Shown piece by piece: positions 1-6,084 of a stretch of 10,234 bases of DNA. The position numbers and the translations under genes are program-made. How positions within the stretch are numbered: the stretch's first letter is position 1; every line of letters starts with the position of its first letter. Below the pieces are notes generated by a model. That model was not told the origin of the DNA and ran no database searches. It saw nothing but the letters and a program-made list of their open reading frames with translations. The stretch is from Spirochaetota bacterium (GTDB lineage: Bacteria; Spirochaetota; UBA4802; UBA5550), in the NCBI GenBank assembly GCA_022704585.1, contig JAKJGD010000035.1:1-10234 (forward strand), written 5' to 3'.

Positions 1-1006
1 GCGCCATGTCGGAAATCACCGAGCGCATTATCGACTCCTGCCATCCCATGCCGATGCCCCATGCGATGACACCCGCCCATGCCGCGGCCATGCCCCCCAG
101 GAACACGAGCGGCGCGAAGCATGAGGAAATGATAGCCGCCGGGATGAGGCTCTTTACGCCGATGCGGTCGTACAGCCATCCGAAGAAAAGCGCAGAGAGC
201 GCGTCGACCGCCATGGCGGCGGCGTAGAGAAGGGGTATGGAGGATTCAGTGAACAGGCCTTCTGACTGGAAGTGGTAGGCGATCAGCGGAAAATCCGCGA
301 ACCCGACCGCGATGAGGCCCACCCCGGCCAGGTACAGCCAGTAGCCGCGGCCCAGCCCTTTTGTGTGGACCTCGAGCCTGTTCACCTCGAGGTCTCCCGG
401 ATTCGGATAGAGAAATCGGCCTGCCAGCACGAGCGCCAGGGATACCAGCGCCGGAATGAGCAGCACGGCGAATGCGAGCCGGAAATCGCCGCTCTTGTAA
501 AAGAGGACTCCCGCGACGATGACCGGTCCCAGCACCGCACCGACCTGGTCCATGGCCTCGTGCAGGCCGTAGGTCCAGCCGCTTCCCACGGTGGTCCGGG
601 CGTAGGAGAGCATGGCGTCACGCGCCGGCGTCCTGATCGACTTGCCGAACCGCTCCACGACCAAAAGGACCGATGCGGCTATCCAGTTGCCGGTGAGGGC
701 CAGGAAGGGCACTGCCAGAAGATTGATTGCGTATCCCATGAAGGTGAGGAGCCAGTATCTCTTCGTACGGTCCGCCAGGTACCCGGTCACGATCCTGAAT
801 CCGTATCCCACCAGCTCGCCGAAGCCAGCGACGAAACCGACCGCTGCGGCGCTGCCGCCCAGCAGTTTCAGGTACGGCCCCATGATGCTCCGCGCGCCCT
901 CGTAGGTCATGTCTGCGAAAAGGCTCACGAAACCGAATAGCACAACGAACGATATGGCCGAATTCCTGGTGAGATCCCGTATGGCAGTTGACAGTTTTTT
1001 GATCAT
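1..1006 (-). CDS. MFS transporter (partial, C-terminus beyond the window)
   Basis: Reading the minus strand from an ATG at 1006-1004 gives 335 codons with no stop before the window edge. The protein is very hydrophobic, with repeated helices typical of the major facilitator superfamily (inner-membrane secondary transporters). The first half has an MFS motif-A-like loop GYLADRTKRYW at residues 75-85, and the second half has the related GWLYDRIG at 276-283. An ERFGKSIRTPARD segment (residues 118-130) and DMTYEGARS (32-40) fit a bacterial MFS subfamily often annotated only as 'MFS transporter'. About 60 residues (the last two helices) would be missing compared with a usual length of about 400. 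The start is supported by a CAGGAG ribosome site at 1015-1020. The gene is divergent from the ankyrin gene. The substrate cannot be told from the sequence. Confidence 0.88.
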   Translation of the reverse strand, partial: MIKKLSTAIRDLTRNSAISFVVLFGFVSLFADMTYEGARSIMGPYLKLLGGSAAAVGFVAGFGELVGYGFRIVTGYLADRTKRYWLLTFMGYAINLLAVPFLALTGNWIAASVLLVVERFGKSIRTPARDAMLSYARTTVGSGWTYGLHEAMDQVGAVLGPVIVAGVLFYKSGDFRLAFAVLLIPALVSLALVLAGRFLYPNPGDLEVNRLEVHTKGLGRGYWLYLAGVGLIAVGFADFPLIAYHFQSEGLFTESSIPLLYAAAMAVDALSALFFGWLYDRIGVKSLIPAAIISSCFAPLVFLGGMAAAWAGVIAWGIGMGWQESIMRSVISDMA

Positions 1007-1300
1007 AACGGCTTCTCCTGAGATTAAAACAGATGGCATGGGAGCGGGCGAAATGGCAATCAATTTTTATGTTCGGGGTCATATGCGGTTATGCAAAAAA
1101 ATTGCCGCGGATTTGCGCATGTTCTGGTATGGGTGTAATATGCAGGCGCATTTCAGATTGTTTACCCTGCCTGAGCAGATGCCTCCAATTGGTATTGATT
1201 TGCGGTAAATCCAAATAATGAGTTCATTAAAAAATGTATTGATTAATTGATGAAGTATTCTAATATTACGGCAATTATATAAAACGGGGCGTGCTCTCTG
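1007..1300. other. Divergent intergenic region with no convincing gene
   Basis: These 294 bases separate the minus-strand MFS gene from the plus-strand ankyrin gene and must hold both promoters. The right half (about 1200-1285) becomes AT-rich, and TATAAA at 1278-1283 is a possible -10 box for the ankyrin gene, but I see no good -35 partner. Short open frames here, such as one from 1033, lack a ribosome site and look random. No stable hairpin or RNA gene was recognised. Confidence 0.5.
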
Positions 1301-2158
1301 ATGAGATTTCGGTTCATATTATTCATGACGGCGGCCTTCTTCTGCGCTTATCCGGCTGCGTTCGCCGACGCCGGTGCAGACCTCCTGGGTGCCGCGCGGG
1401 AGGGTTCGGAACAGGGTGTGCGCGCCGCCCTGGACGCCGGGACAAACGTGAATGCCCGGGACGAGGATGGCGCAACGCCGCTCATGCATGCGGCCTTCGC
1501 GGGGAATAACGCCGTCATAAAGACGCTTATTGCCTCCCGGGCTGCGGTAAACCTCAGGGACAACATCGGCAGGACCGCGCTCATGCGCGCGGCCGAAGGC
1601 GGGAACATCGAGGCCGTTAAAATTCTTGCAGCTGCCGGCGCTTTCGTAAACGCTGGCGACGGAGAAGGGGTGACCGCCCTGATGCGTGCGGTCGTAGGCG
1701 GATATGACGAATTAACGGACCTGCTTATCCGGATCGGGGCGCAGGTTAACGCGCGGGACAACGCGGGAAGGACTGCGCTCATGTACGCCGCATCGCTCGG
1801 ACGTACCGGGGCAGCTTCGCTACTGCTTAAGAAGGGGGCCGGGATCAACGCCTCGGATAAAGACGGCTGGACACCACTTTGCGTTGCGTCGTATGCCGGC
1901 CACGAGGAGATTGCCCTCATGCTCCTGGCCTCCGGTGCAAAGGTCAACACACGGATAACCCAGTCTGAAGCATCCGGCTCCACGGCACTCATGCTAGCCG
2001 CTCTCAACGGCCATGCCGGCATCGTGAAGCTCCTGCTCCGGCATGGCGCGGATGTAAACGCTCGGGACGGGCTGGGACAGTCGGCCCTGACAAAGGCCCT
2101 GCAGTACGGCCAGGAGGAGGCCGCAGGCCTTATTAAAACAGCCGGGGGTGTTGAGTGA
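1301..2158 (+). CDS. Secreted ankyrin-repeat protein
   Basis: This 285-residue protein starts with a Sec-type signal peptide: basic MRFRF, a hydrophobic core to about residue 19, then A-F-A before D23 as the likely cleavage site, so a periplasmic location is expected. The rest is almost entirely ankyrin repeats of about 33 residues. There is a degenerate first unit (about 24-53), then units near 54-86, 87-119, 120-152, 153-185, 186-218 and 226-256, and a C-terminal half unit. Typical signatures are TPLMHAA, TALMRAA, TALMYAA and G-A-x-V-N-A-R-D. A short insertion (about 219-225) interrupts the spacing before the seventh unit. Ankyrin repeats bind other proteins; the partner here is unknown. 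No catalytic domain is fused. It appears to be monocistronic. ATG at 1301 has only a weak GGGG upstream; a GTG at 1291 lies in another frame. Confidence 0.9.
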   Translation: MRFRFILFMTAAFFCAYPAAFADAGADLLGAAREGSEQGVRAALDAGTNVNARDEDGATPLMHAAFAGNNAVIKTLIASRAAVNLRDNIGRTALMRAAEGGNIEAVKILAAAGAFVNAGDGEGVTALMRAVVGGYDELTDLLIRIGAQVNARDNAGRTALMYAASLGRTGAASLLLKKGAGINASDKDGWTPLCVASYAGHEEIALMLLASGAKVNTRITQSEASGSTALMLAALNGHAGIVKLLLRHGADVNARDGLGQSALTKALQYGQEEAAGLIKTAGGVE

Positions 2159-2236
2159 CTGATTTCACTTCTTTCTGGTCATTTTTGAAATTTTTTACTG
2201 GAAATTTTTTTACATAATTGGTATTATGTATCAAAT

Positions 2237-2253
2237 TGATTATATTATAATCA
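2237..2253. promoter_or_regulatory. Candidate promoter -10 box inside a 17-bp palindrome
   Basis: The sequence TGATTAT-ATT-ATAATCA is a perfect inverted repeat with 7-base arms (2237-2243 and 2247-2253). It contains TATAAT at 2246-2251, a perfect sigma-70 -10 box, about 45 bases before the start of the small CxxC protein. No good -35 hexamer lies at the usual 16-18 base distance, which would fit an activated or regulated promoter. A palindrome over a -10 box is a common operator arrangement, but AT-rich DNA produces such palindromes by chance too. Confidence 0.35.
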
Positions 2254-2295
2254 TAAAAGTAAGTGAATCATTAATGTTCAGGGGAGGAGGCTAGA

Positions 2296-2574
2296 ATGGC
2301 GTTAATTACTAAAAATGTCAGGGAACATGCTGAAAAATGCAAGACGTGCGTGTTGCAGAAAATGCGAAAGTATCTTGAAACAAGCATGCAGGGCGGCGGA
2401 AAAACCGCTATCGATAAAGATACGGCCAAGCAATTTTTAAAGCTGACCAATGTGATGGAAAAAGTCGGCTGCAATGTATGTCCGTATAAAGGCGATTTCG
2501 AAAAGATTTACGGCGTATCCCCTGTTCAGTATTTCGTGAACAAAGAAATCTCGGAGATGAACATCAAGTATTGA
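2296..2574 (+). CDS. Small hypothetical protein with two CxxC pairs
   Basis: This 92-residue, lysine-rich protein has no signal peptide or membrane segment, so it is probably cytoplasmic. I do not recognise the family. It has exactly four cysteines in two pairs, CKTC (15-18) and CNVC (59-62, followed by P-Y), with H11 just before the first pair. The pairs could bind a zinc ion or a small Fe-S cluster, or act as redox thiols; the sequence does not decide. The region between them is predicted helical. A strong ribosome site, GGGGAGGAGG at 2281-2290, lies 5 bases before the ATG, so real translation is likely. It has its own candidate promoter and is followed by a strong hairpin, suggesting a single-gene transcript. 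Confidence 0.8.
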   Translation: MALITKNVREHAEKCKTCVLQKMRKYLETSMQGGGKTAIDKDTAKQFLKLTNVMEKVGCNVCPYKGDFEKIYGVSPVQYFVNKEISEMNIKY

Positions 2575-2598
2575 GATTTCGTTACATTGATTATCCGG

Positions 2599-2627
2599 CA
2601 GAACACCCGCTCAAGGCGGGTGTTCTG
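2599..2627. terminator. Perfect 12-bp hairpin after the CxxC gene
   Basis: CAGAACACCCGC at 2599-2610 pairs perfectly with GCGGGTGTTCTG at 2616-2627 around a 5-base loop. It lies 24 bases after the stop codon of the small CxxC protein, where a transcription end is expected. There is no T-tract on either side, so it is not a classic intrinsic terminator. It could stabilise the 3' end of the mRNA, act with Rho, or be a dispersed palindromic repeat. Confidence 0.5.
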
Positions 2628-2755
2628 GTATCATCTGCAGGTATTGCCAATCAGTCCTGCCTGCGGGATGTGTGAACATCGAGCGGGAATTATACGGGGC
2701 ATATGTGTGATCATTCTGCACGATTTTTAATCATGATAACGAAAAGGCGGTCCCT

Positions 2756-3847
2756 GTGATCAGAATAATCTTCGCAATAGTCGTCATGCTTCACGGCCTG
2801 ATACACCTCATGGGCTTCGTAAAAGCCTTCCGGCTTGCCGGGATCAAAGGGCTGTCCATGGATATTACGCGGCCGGCGGGGATGCTCTGGCTTGCGGTGG
2901 CATTGCTCTTCACGGCGAGCGGGGTCCTCGTTCTCATTGAATATGATCCCTGGTGGATGACGGCCGCGGCCGCGGTCGTTTTCTCGCAGCTCCTGGTTGT
3001 ACTCTACTGGCATGACGCGAAATTCGGTACGATAGCCAATGTCATTGTCCTCTGCGGCGCGGTGATCGGCTTCGGCATATGGAGTTTCAACGCCGGATTG
3101 CGCGCCGAGCTCGCCCGCTTTGCGGTCCCCGCTGCCGCGGAGAAGAGGATCCTGACGCGTGATGCCGCGGCCGGCCTGCCGCCCGCGGTGCGGACATGGC
3201 TGGAGCGCTCGGGGGCGGTCGGGAAAGAGATTGCCCGCTCGGTCAGTCTGAAGCAGAAGGGCATGATGCGCACCGCGCCGGACGGGAAGTGGATGCCCGT
3301 GACCGCGGACCAGCGGATCATAACCGGCAGTCCCGCCTTCATCTGGATCGCGGAGGTTGCCGCCGCTCCGGGGATCTTCCTGTCCGCACGGGACACGTAC
3401 CGCGAGGGAAAGGGGCGCATGTATATCAGGGCGCTTTCCCTGTTCCCGGTGGCGGACGCAGGCGGCCCGGAGATCAACCAGGGGGCTCTGACCCGCTATC
3501 TCGCCGAGCTGGTATGGGTCCCGTCCGCAGCGGTCAACGACTATGTCCGGTGGGAGGATGCGGGGCCGGGCGCGGCGAAGGCCACGATGACCTGGGGCGG
3601 CATTACCGCGTCGGGCGTGTTTACATTCGACGCGAACGGCGACATGACCGGGTTCCGGGCGCACCGCTACTATGACCGTAAGGGCGGCGCCACGCTTGAG
3701 GAATGGATCATCAGGATAGAGCCGGGCGGTTACCGCGAGTTCGGGGGCGTGAGGATCCCCGCTCGTTTTTCTGTAACATGGCATTTGAAAAACGGTGATT
3801 TCACCTGGTACAAAATGGAATTATCAGACATCCGGTATAACGAGTGA
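2756..3847 (+). CDS. DUF6544-family protein with N-terminal membrane domain
   Basis: This 363-residue protein begins with about four hydrophobic segments (roughly 1-21, 42-62, 68-86, 92-112), followed by a soluble domain of about 230 residues. The soluble part matches the pattern I know for DUF6544: LPPAVRTWLERS (141-152), a KQKG-x-M-R strand (166-172), W-x-P-V-T-A-D-Q (179-186), a F-x-W-I-A-E strand, G-x-x-L-S-A-R-D-x-Y, L-F-P-V-A-D-A-x-G (229-237) and R-Y-L-A-E-L-V-W-V-P-S-A (247-258). The family function is unknown; the fold is probably a beta-rich, lipid-binding-like shell, which is inference. The start is GTG at 2756 because the upstream ATG at 2733 hits a stop; the ribosome site (AAGG, 2744-2747) is modest. 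The stop overlaps the ribosome site of the next gene, so the two are probably co-translated. Confidence 0.82.
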   Translation: MIRIIFAIVVMLHGLIHLMGFVKAFRLAGIKGLSMDITRPAGMLWLAVALLFTASGVLVLIEYDPWWMTAAAAVVFSQLLVVLYWHDAKFGTIANVIVLCGAVIGFGIWSFNAGLRAELARFAVPAAAEKRILTRDAAAGLPPAVRTWLERSGAVGKEIARSVSLKQKGMMRTAPDGKWMPVTADQRIITGSPAFIWIAEVAAAPGIFLSARDTYREGKGRMYIRALSLFPVADAGGPEINQGALTRYLAELVWVPSAAVNDYVRWEDAGPGAAKATMTWGGITASGVFTFDANGDMTGFRAHRYYDRKGGATLEEWIIRIEPGGYREFGGVRIPARFSVTWHLKNGDFTWYKMELSDIRYNE

Positions 3848-3852
3848 GGAGG
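3847..3852 (+). promoter_or_regulatory. Ribosome binding site that fixes the DUF362 start
   Basis: AGGAGG begins at the last base of the upstream stop codon and lies 5 bases before GTG at 3858. It favours GTG 3858 over an in-frame upstream GTG at 3795, which lies inside the previous gene and has no comparable site. The arrangement suggests translational coupling. Confidence 0.75.
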
Positions 3853-3857
3853 CGCCC

Positions 3858-5000
3858 GTGTCGCAGGTCGCGTTGATCCGCTGCAACAGCTATGATTTGG
3901 AAGAGGTGCGAATCGCCGTCAGGAGGGGGCTTGACCTCCTGGGCGGGGCAGGCCGGTTCGCGACACAGGGCCGGAAGGTGCTCCTCAAGCCGAACCTGCT
4001 GGTCGGGGAGGCCCCCGAGAAATGCGTCAATACCCATCATGCCGTGTTCCGCGCCGTTGTGGAGCTTTTTCTCGAGACCGGCGCCCTGCTCAGCTACGGC
4101 GATTCTCCCGCCTTCGGCAGTACCTCCTTCGCGGCGAAACGCTGCGGAATCCAGGATGCGGCCCATGACCTGAACATCCCGGAGGCGGACTTCAAGACAG
4201 GGATCGATGTTTTTTTCGAGAAGGGCGTGCAGAACAAGAAGTTCACGGTTGCGAAGGCGGTGACGGACAACGATGTGGTCATCAGCCTGCCCAAGCTCAA
4301 GACCCATGCGTTCGAAAAGTTCACCGGCGCGGTAAAGAACCAGTTCGGGTGCATACCCGGTGTACGCAAGGGTGAGTACCACATAAAGCTCCCGGATGCG
4401 GAACAGTTCGCCCGCATGCTCGTGGACCTGAACGGGCTTGTGAATCCGGCCCTTTATATCATGGACGGTATCATGGCCATGGAGGGAAACGGCCCCCGGG
4501 GCGGGAAGCCCCGGCGGATGAATCTGCTCATTTTGTCCGCCGATCCCATAGCACTTGACGCGACCGTATGCCGGCTCCTCGGCCTTGATCCTGAGTACGT
4601 TCCCACCATCACGGCGGGCGCTGCGGCCGGGTATGGCACCCATGCGGAGTCCGGCATCGAGCTCCTGGGGGATGATCCCGCTCGGTTCAAGGCGCCCGAT
4701 TTCGACATTAACAGGGCCCCGCTGGCGGTTTACCGGACAAAGGGGATCATGCGCTTCATTAACAACCGTCTTGTACCGCGTCCCGTAATCAATGGAGAAG
4801 CCTGCATAGCCTGCGGTGTCTGCGTGACCATGTGTCCTACCGTACCGAAGTCTGTCGACTGGCCGGGGGAGGAGAGGACGGGGCCGCCGGTTCATAATTA
4901 TAAAACCTGTATACGATGCTATTGCTGTCAGGAAGTGTGCCCCGAGGCCGCCATATCCCTGCGGCCGCCTGTCGTCCGGAGATTGATCGGGCGATTATAA
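3858..5000 (+). CDS. DUF362 protein with C-terminal double [4Fe-4S] ferredoxin domain
   Basis: From the GTG at 3858 the protein has 380 residues. Residues 1 to about 295 match the DUF362 family: K-V-L-L-K-P-N-L-L near the start, Y-G-D-S-P-A-F-G-S-T, then D-N-D-V-V-I-S-L-P-K-L-K-T-H and D-P-I-A-L-D-A-T-V-C-R-L-L-G. A ferredoxin domain follows with two complete cluster motifs, C316-C319-C322-C326-P and C351-C354-C357-C361-P, each expected to hold a [4Fe-4S] cluster. An additional C356 sits inside the second motif. There is no signal peptide, so it is cytoplasmic. DUF362-ferredoxin proteins are common in anaerobes and are presumed to be electron-transfer or oxidoreductase proteins, but the substrate is not established. 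It is the second gene of a pair with the DUF6544 protein, separated by 10 bases. Confidence 0.9.
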   Translation: MSQVALIRCNSYDLEEVRIAVRRGLDLLGGAGRFATQGRKVLLKPNLLVGEAPEKCVNTHHAVFRAVVELFLETGALLSYGDSPAFGSTSFAAKRCGIQDAAHDLNIPEADFKTGIDVFFEKGVQNKKFTVAKAVTDNDVVISLPKLKTHAFEKFTGAVKNQFGCIPGVRKGEYHIKLPDAEQFARMLVDLNGLVNPALYIMDGIMAMEGNGPRGGKPRRMNLLILSADPIALDATVCRLLGLDPEYVPTITAGAAAGYGTHAESGIELLGDDPARFKAPDFDINRAPLAVYRTKGIMRFINNRLVPRPVINGEACIACGVCVTMCPTVPKSVDWPGEERTGPPVHNYKTCIRCYCCQEVCPEAAISLRPPVVRRLIGRL

Positions 5001-5051
5001 ATTTGCTTTTGTCGGGGAAAATTGTATTTTTTTATTATATGAAAAAATCGG

Positions 5052-5079
5052 TTGACATGATAAGGGCTGACGATATTTT
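5052..5079 (+). promoter_or_regulatory. Candidate sigma-70 promoter for the hydrogenase operon
   Basis: TTGACA at 5052-5057 is a perfect -35 hexamer. After a 16-base spacer comes TATTTT at 5074-5079 as a -10 box (4 of 6 consensus bases). It lies about 190 bases upstream of the cytochrome start and is the best promoter match in this gap. The position relative to the downstream repeat suggests control in the early transcribed region. No sigma-54 type GG/GC element was seen. Confidence 0.4.
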
Positions 5080-5110
5080 TCTAAACCAACAATGTAACTT
5101 AGTGTAATTG

Positions 5111-5145
5111 TTGTTAATTATACGTTATTATTTGTTAGTTAAACG
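5111..5145. repeat. Imperfect direct repeat, 21-bp period
   Basis: TTGTTAATTATACG (5111-5124) and TTGTTAGTTAAACG (5132-5145) agree at 12 of 14 bases and start exactly 21 bases apart, two turns of the DNA helix. Such phased direct repeats are typical of regulator binding sites, although AT-rich DNA makes chance similarity more likely. The second copy could also serve as a -35 element before TATTAT at 5153-5158, but the 15-base spacer is short. Confidence 0.4.
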
Positions 5146-5267
5146 TATTATTTATTATAGTCAACGGGCCATGTGCAAGACCCGTATCCGTACCAAAAAG
5201 ATCACGGTTCGGAAAGGCTGCCGGACATTTTAAGCTGAAATTTAAAAAATACTAACCGGGAACCATT

Positions 5268-5576
5268 ATGAAAAGAATCAAAACCGCGATCTGCTGCCTG
5301 ACCTGTATCCTGACATTGATGTCTCTTTCGGCTTGTGCCAGAAAGGGCCCGGTCGACGTAACTGTCCTTGTCCCCATCGTGAAGTCCCAGAGCGGGAAGG
5401 ACAACATGGATATCGTACACAAGACCCATGAGAATGCCGGGATCGACTGCTATAAGTGCCATCACAAGTGGGAAAATCCCGACAGAATAAGGAATTGCTC
5501 GAACTGTCACACTGAGTCCAGGGATGTGGTGCAGATAACAAAAGACACCTGCATCAAGTGCCACGAGACTAAATGA
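5268..5576 (+). CDS. Lipoprotein triheme cytochrome c (class III, c3/c7-like)
   Basis: This 102-residue protein has a lipoprotein signal peptide with lipobox L20-S-A-C23, so the mature protein is lipid-anchored at C23; the next residue is Ala, which by the E. coli rule does not retain it in the inner membrane. The mature part has three covalent haem motifs: CYKCH (61-65), CSNCH (77-81) and CIKCH (95-99). H51, H54 and H66 are available as the three distal ligands, giving bis-histidine, low-potential haems as in class III cytochromes. It is the first gene of the hydrogenase cluster, with the protease 33 bases downstream, so the natural role is to take electrons from the periplasmic hydrogenase. 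The ribosome site is weak (GGGAA at 5258-5262). It is much shorter than tetrahaem c3. Confidence 0.9.
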   Translation: MKRIKTAICCLTCILTLMSLSACARKGPVDVTVLVPIVKSQSGKDNMDIVHKTHENAGIDCYKCHHKWENPDRIRNCSNCHTESRDVVQITKDTCIKCHETK

Positions 5577-5609
5577 CAGCGGTACTTCCGGTAGAAATGA
5601 CGGCTGGCA

Positions 5610-6068
5610 ATGATGCGTAAAGTCCTGATTCTTGGAATAGGCAACACACTGAGGAGCGATGACGGACTGGGCGTTTACATTGTCCGGCATATAGAAGAGT
5701 CGGGGATCGCGCTGCCTGAAGGGGTTGAAGTCCTGGACGGAGGAACGGCCGGGTTCGATCTTCTCGGGCTGATAGACGGATACGACAAGATCGTTATCGT
5801 CGATGCCCTCAAGGTTGACGACAGGCCCGGGAGCATATATCGTTTTACGCCGGAACACGCGGTGGAGCGGCGGGCGCAGTTTTCGCTGCACGAAGTGGGG
5901 ATCATGGAGGTTATCAAGACGCTCAGGATCATGGACTTTAATCCTGAAATTGAGTTCGTCGGGATAGTCCCGGATAATATAAATGATATAGATACAAATA
6001 TCAGCTCGGCGGTGAAGGATTCAATACCACGCGCTGTGGAAGTGATTCTGGAAGCCGCTACTCACTAA
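5610..6068 (+). CDS. hyaD: [NiFe] hydrogenase maturation endopeptidase (HyaD/HybD family)
   Basis: This 152-residue cytoplasmic protease removes the C-terminal tail of the hydrogenase large subunit once nickel is inserted, which lets the subunit fold and be exported with its partner. It begins with the family signature L-G-I-G-N-T-L-R-S-D-D-G-L-G (8-21). The three nickel-sensing residues of the family, Glu/Asp, Asp and His, correspond to D18, D65 (in I-V-I-V-D-A) and H94 (in F-S-L-H-E-V-G). Length is normal. It lies before the structural genes rather than after them, with the small subunit starting 16 bases downstream. The start could be either of two consecutive ATGs (5610 or 5613); no good ribosome site precedes them, and a 7-codon frame (5597-5620) overlaps the start. 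The symbol is family-level. Confidence 0.92.
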   Translation: MMRKVLILGIGNTLRSDDGLGVYIVRHIEESGIALPEGVEVLDGGTAGFDLLGLIDGYDKIVIVDALKVDDRPGSIYRFTPEHAVERRAQFSLHEVGIMEVIKTLRIMDFNPEIEFVGIVPDNINDIDTNISSAVKDSIPRAVEVILEAATH

Positions 6069-6084
6069 AAAGAGGAGGACATGT

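Larger units (their letters stand above)
5001..5267. other. AT-rich leader region upstream of the hydrogenase operon
   Basis: This 267-base gap between the DUF362 gene and the cytochrome gene is far more AT-rich than the flanking genes. It holds a candidate promoter at 5052-5079 and a direct repeat at 5111-5145, listed separately. An inverted pair AACAAT (5088-5093) and ATTGTT (5107-5112), and a weak 5-bp stem ACGGG/CCCGT (5164-5168 and 5181-5185), are also present. If the promoter is right, the transcript has a leader of about 180 bases. No known riboswitch class was recognised, and no coding frame with a ribosome site is seen. Confidence 0.5.

Noticed and set aside
272..940. Long plus-strand open frame of 222 codons
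   Set aside because: It lies antisense to the MFS gene, its product is a charged, low-complexity sequence with no domain, and the minus-strand reading has a ribosome site and clear MFS motifs.
1033..1218. 61-codon plus-strand frame in the gap before the ankyrin gene
   Set aside because: No ribosome site precedes it, its start lies next to the MFS start region, and its composition looks random despite several cysteines.
2711..3784. 357-codon minus-strand frame
   Set aside because: It is antisense to the DUF6544-like gene, and its product is a proline/arginine-rich sequence without a recognisable fold, typical of a GC-rich shadow frame.
3795..3857. Upstream in-frame GTG start for the DUF362 protein
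   Set aside because: It would overlap the previous gene by about 50 bases and lacks a ribosome site, while GTG 3858 has AGGAGG at ideal spacing and begins at the natural family start.
5161..5267. Possible riboswitch in the leader before the cytochrome gene
   Set aside because: Only a 5-bp stem and loosely pairing segments are visible, and none of the conserved cores of known riboswitch classes could be matched.
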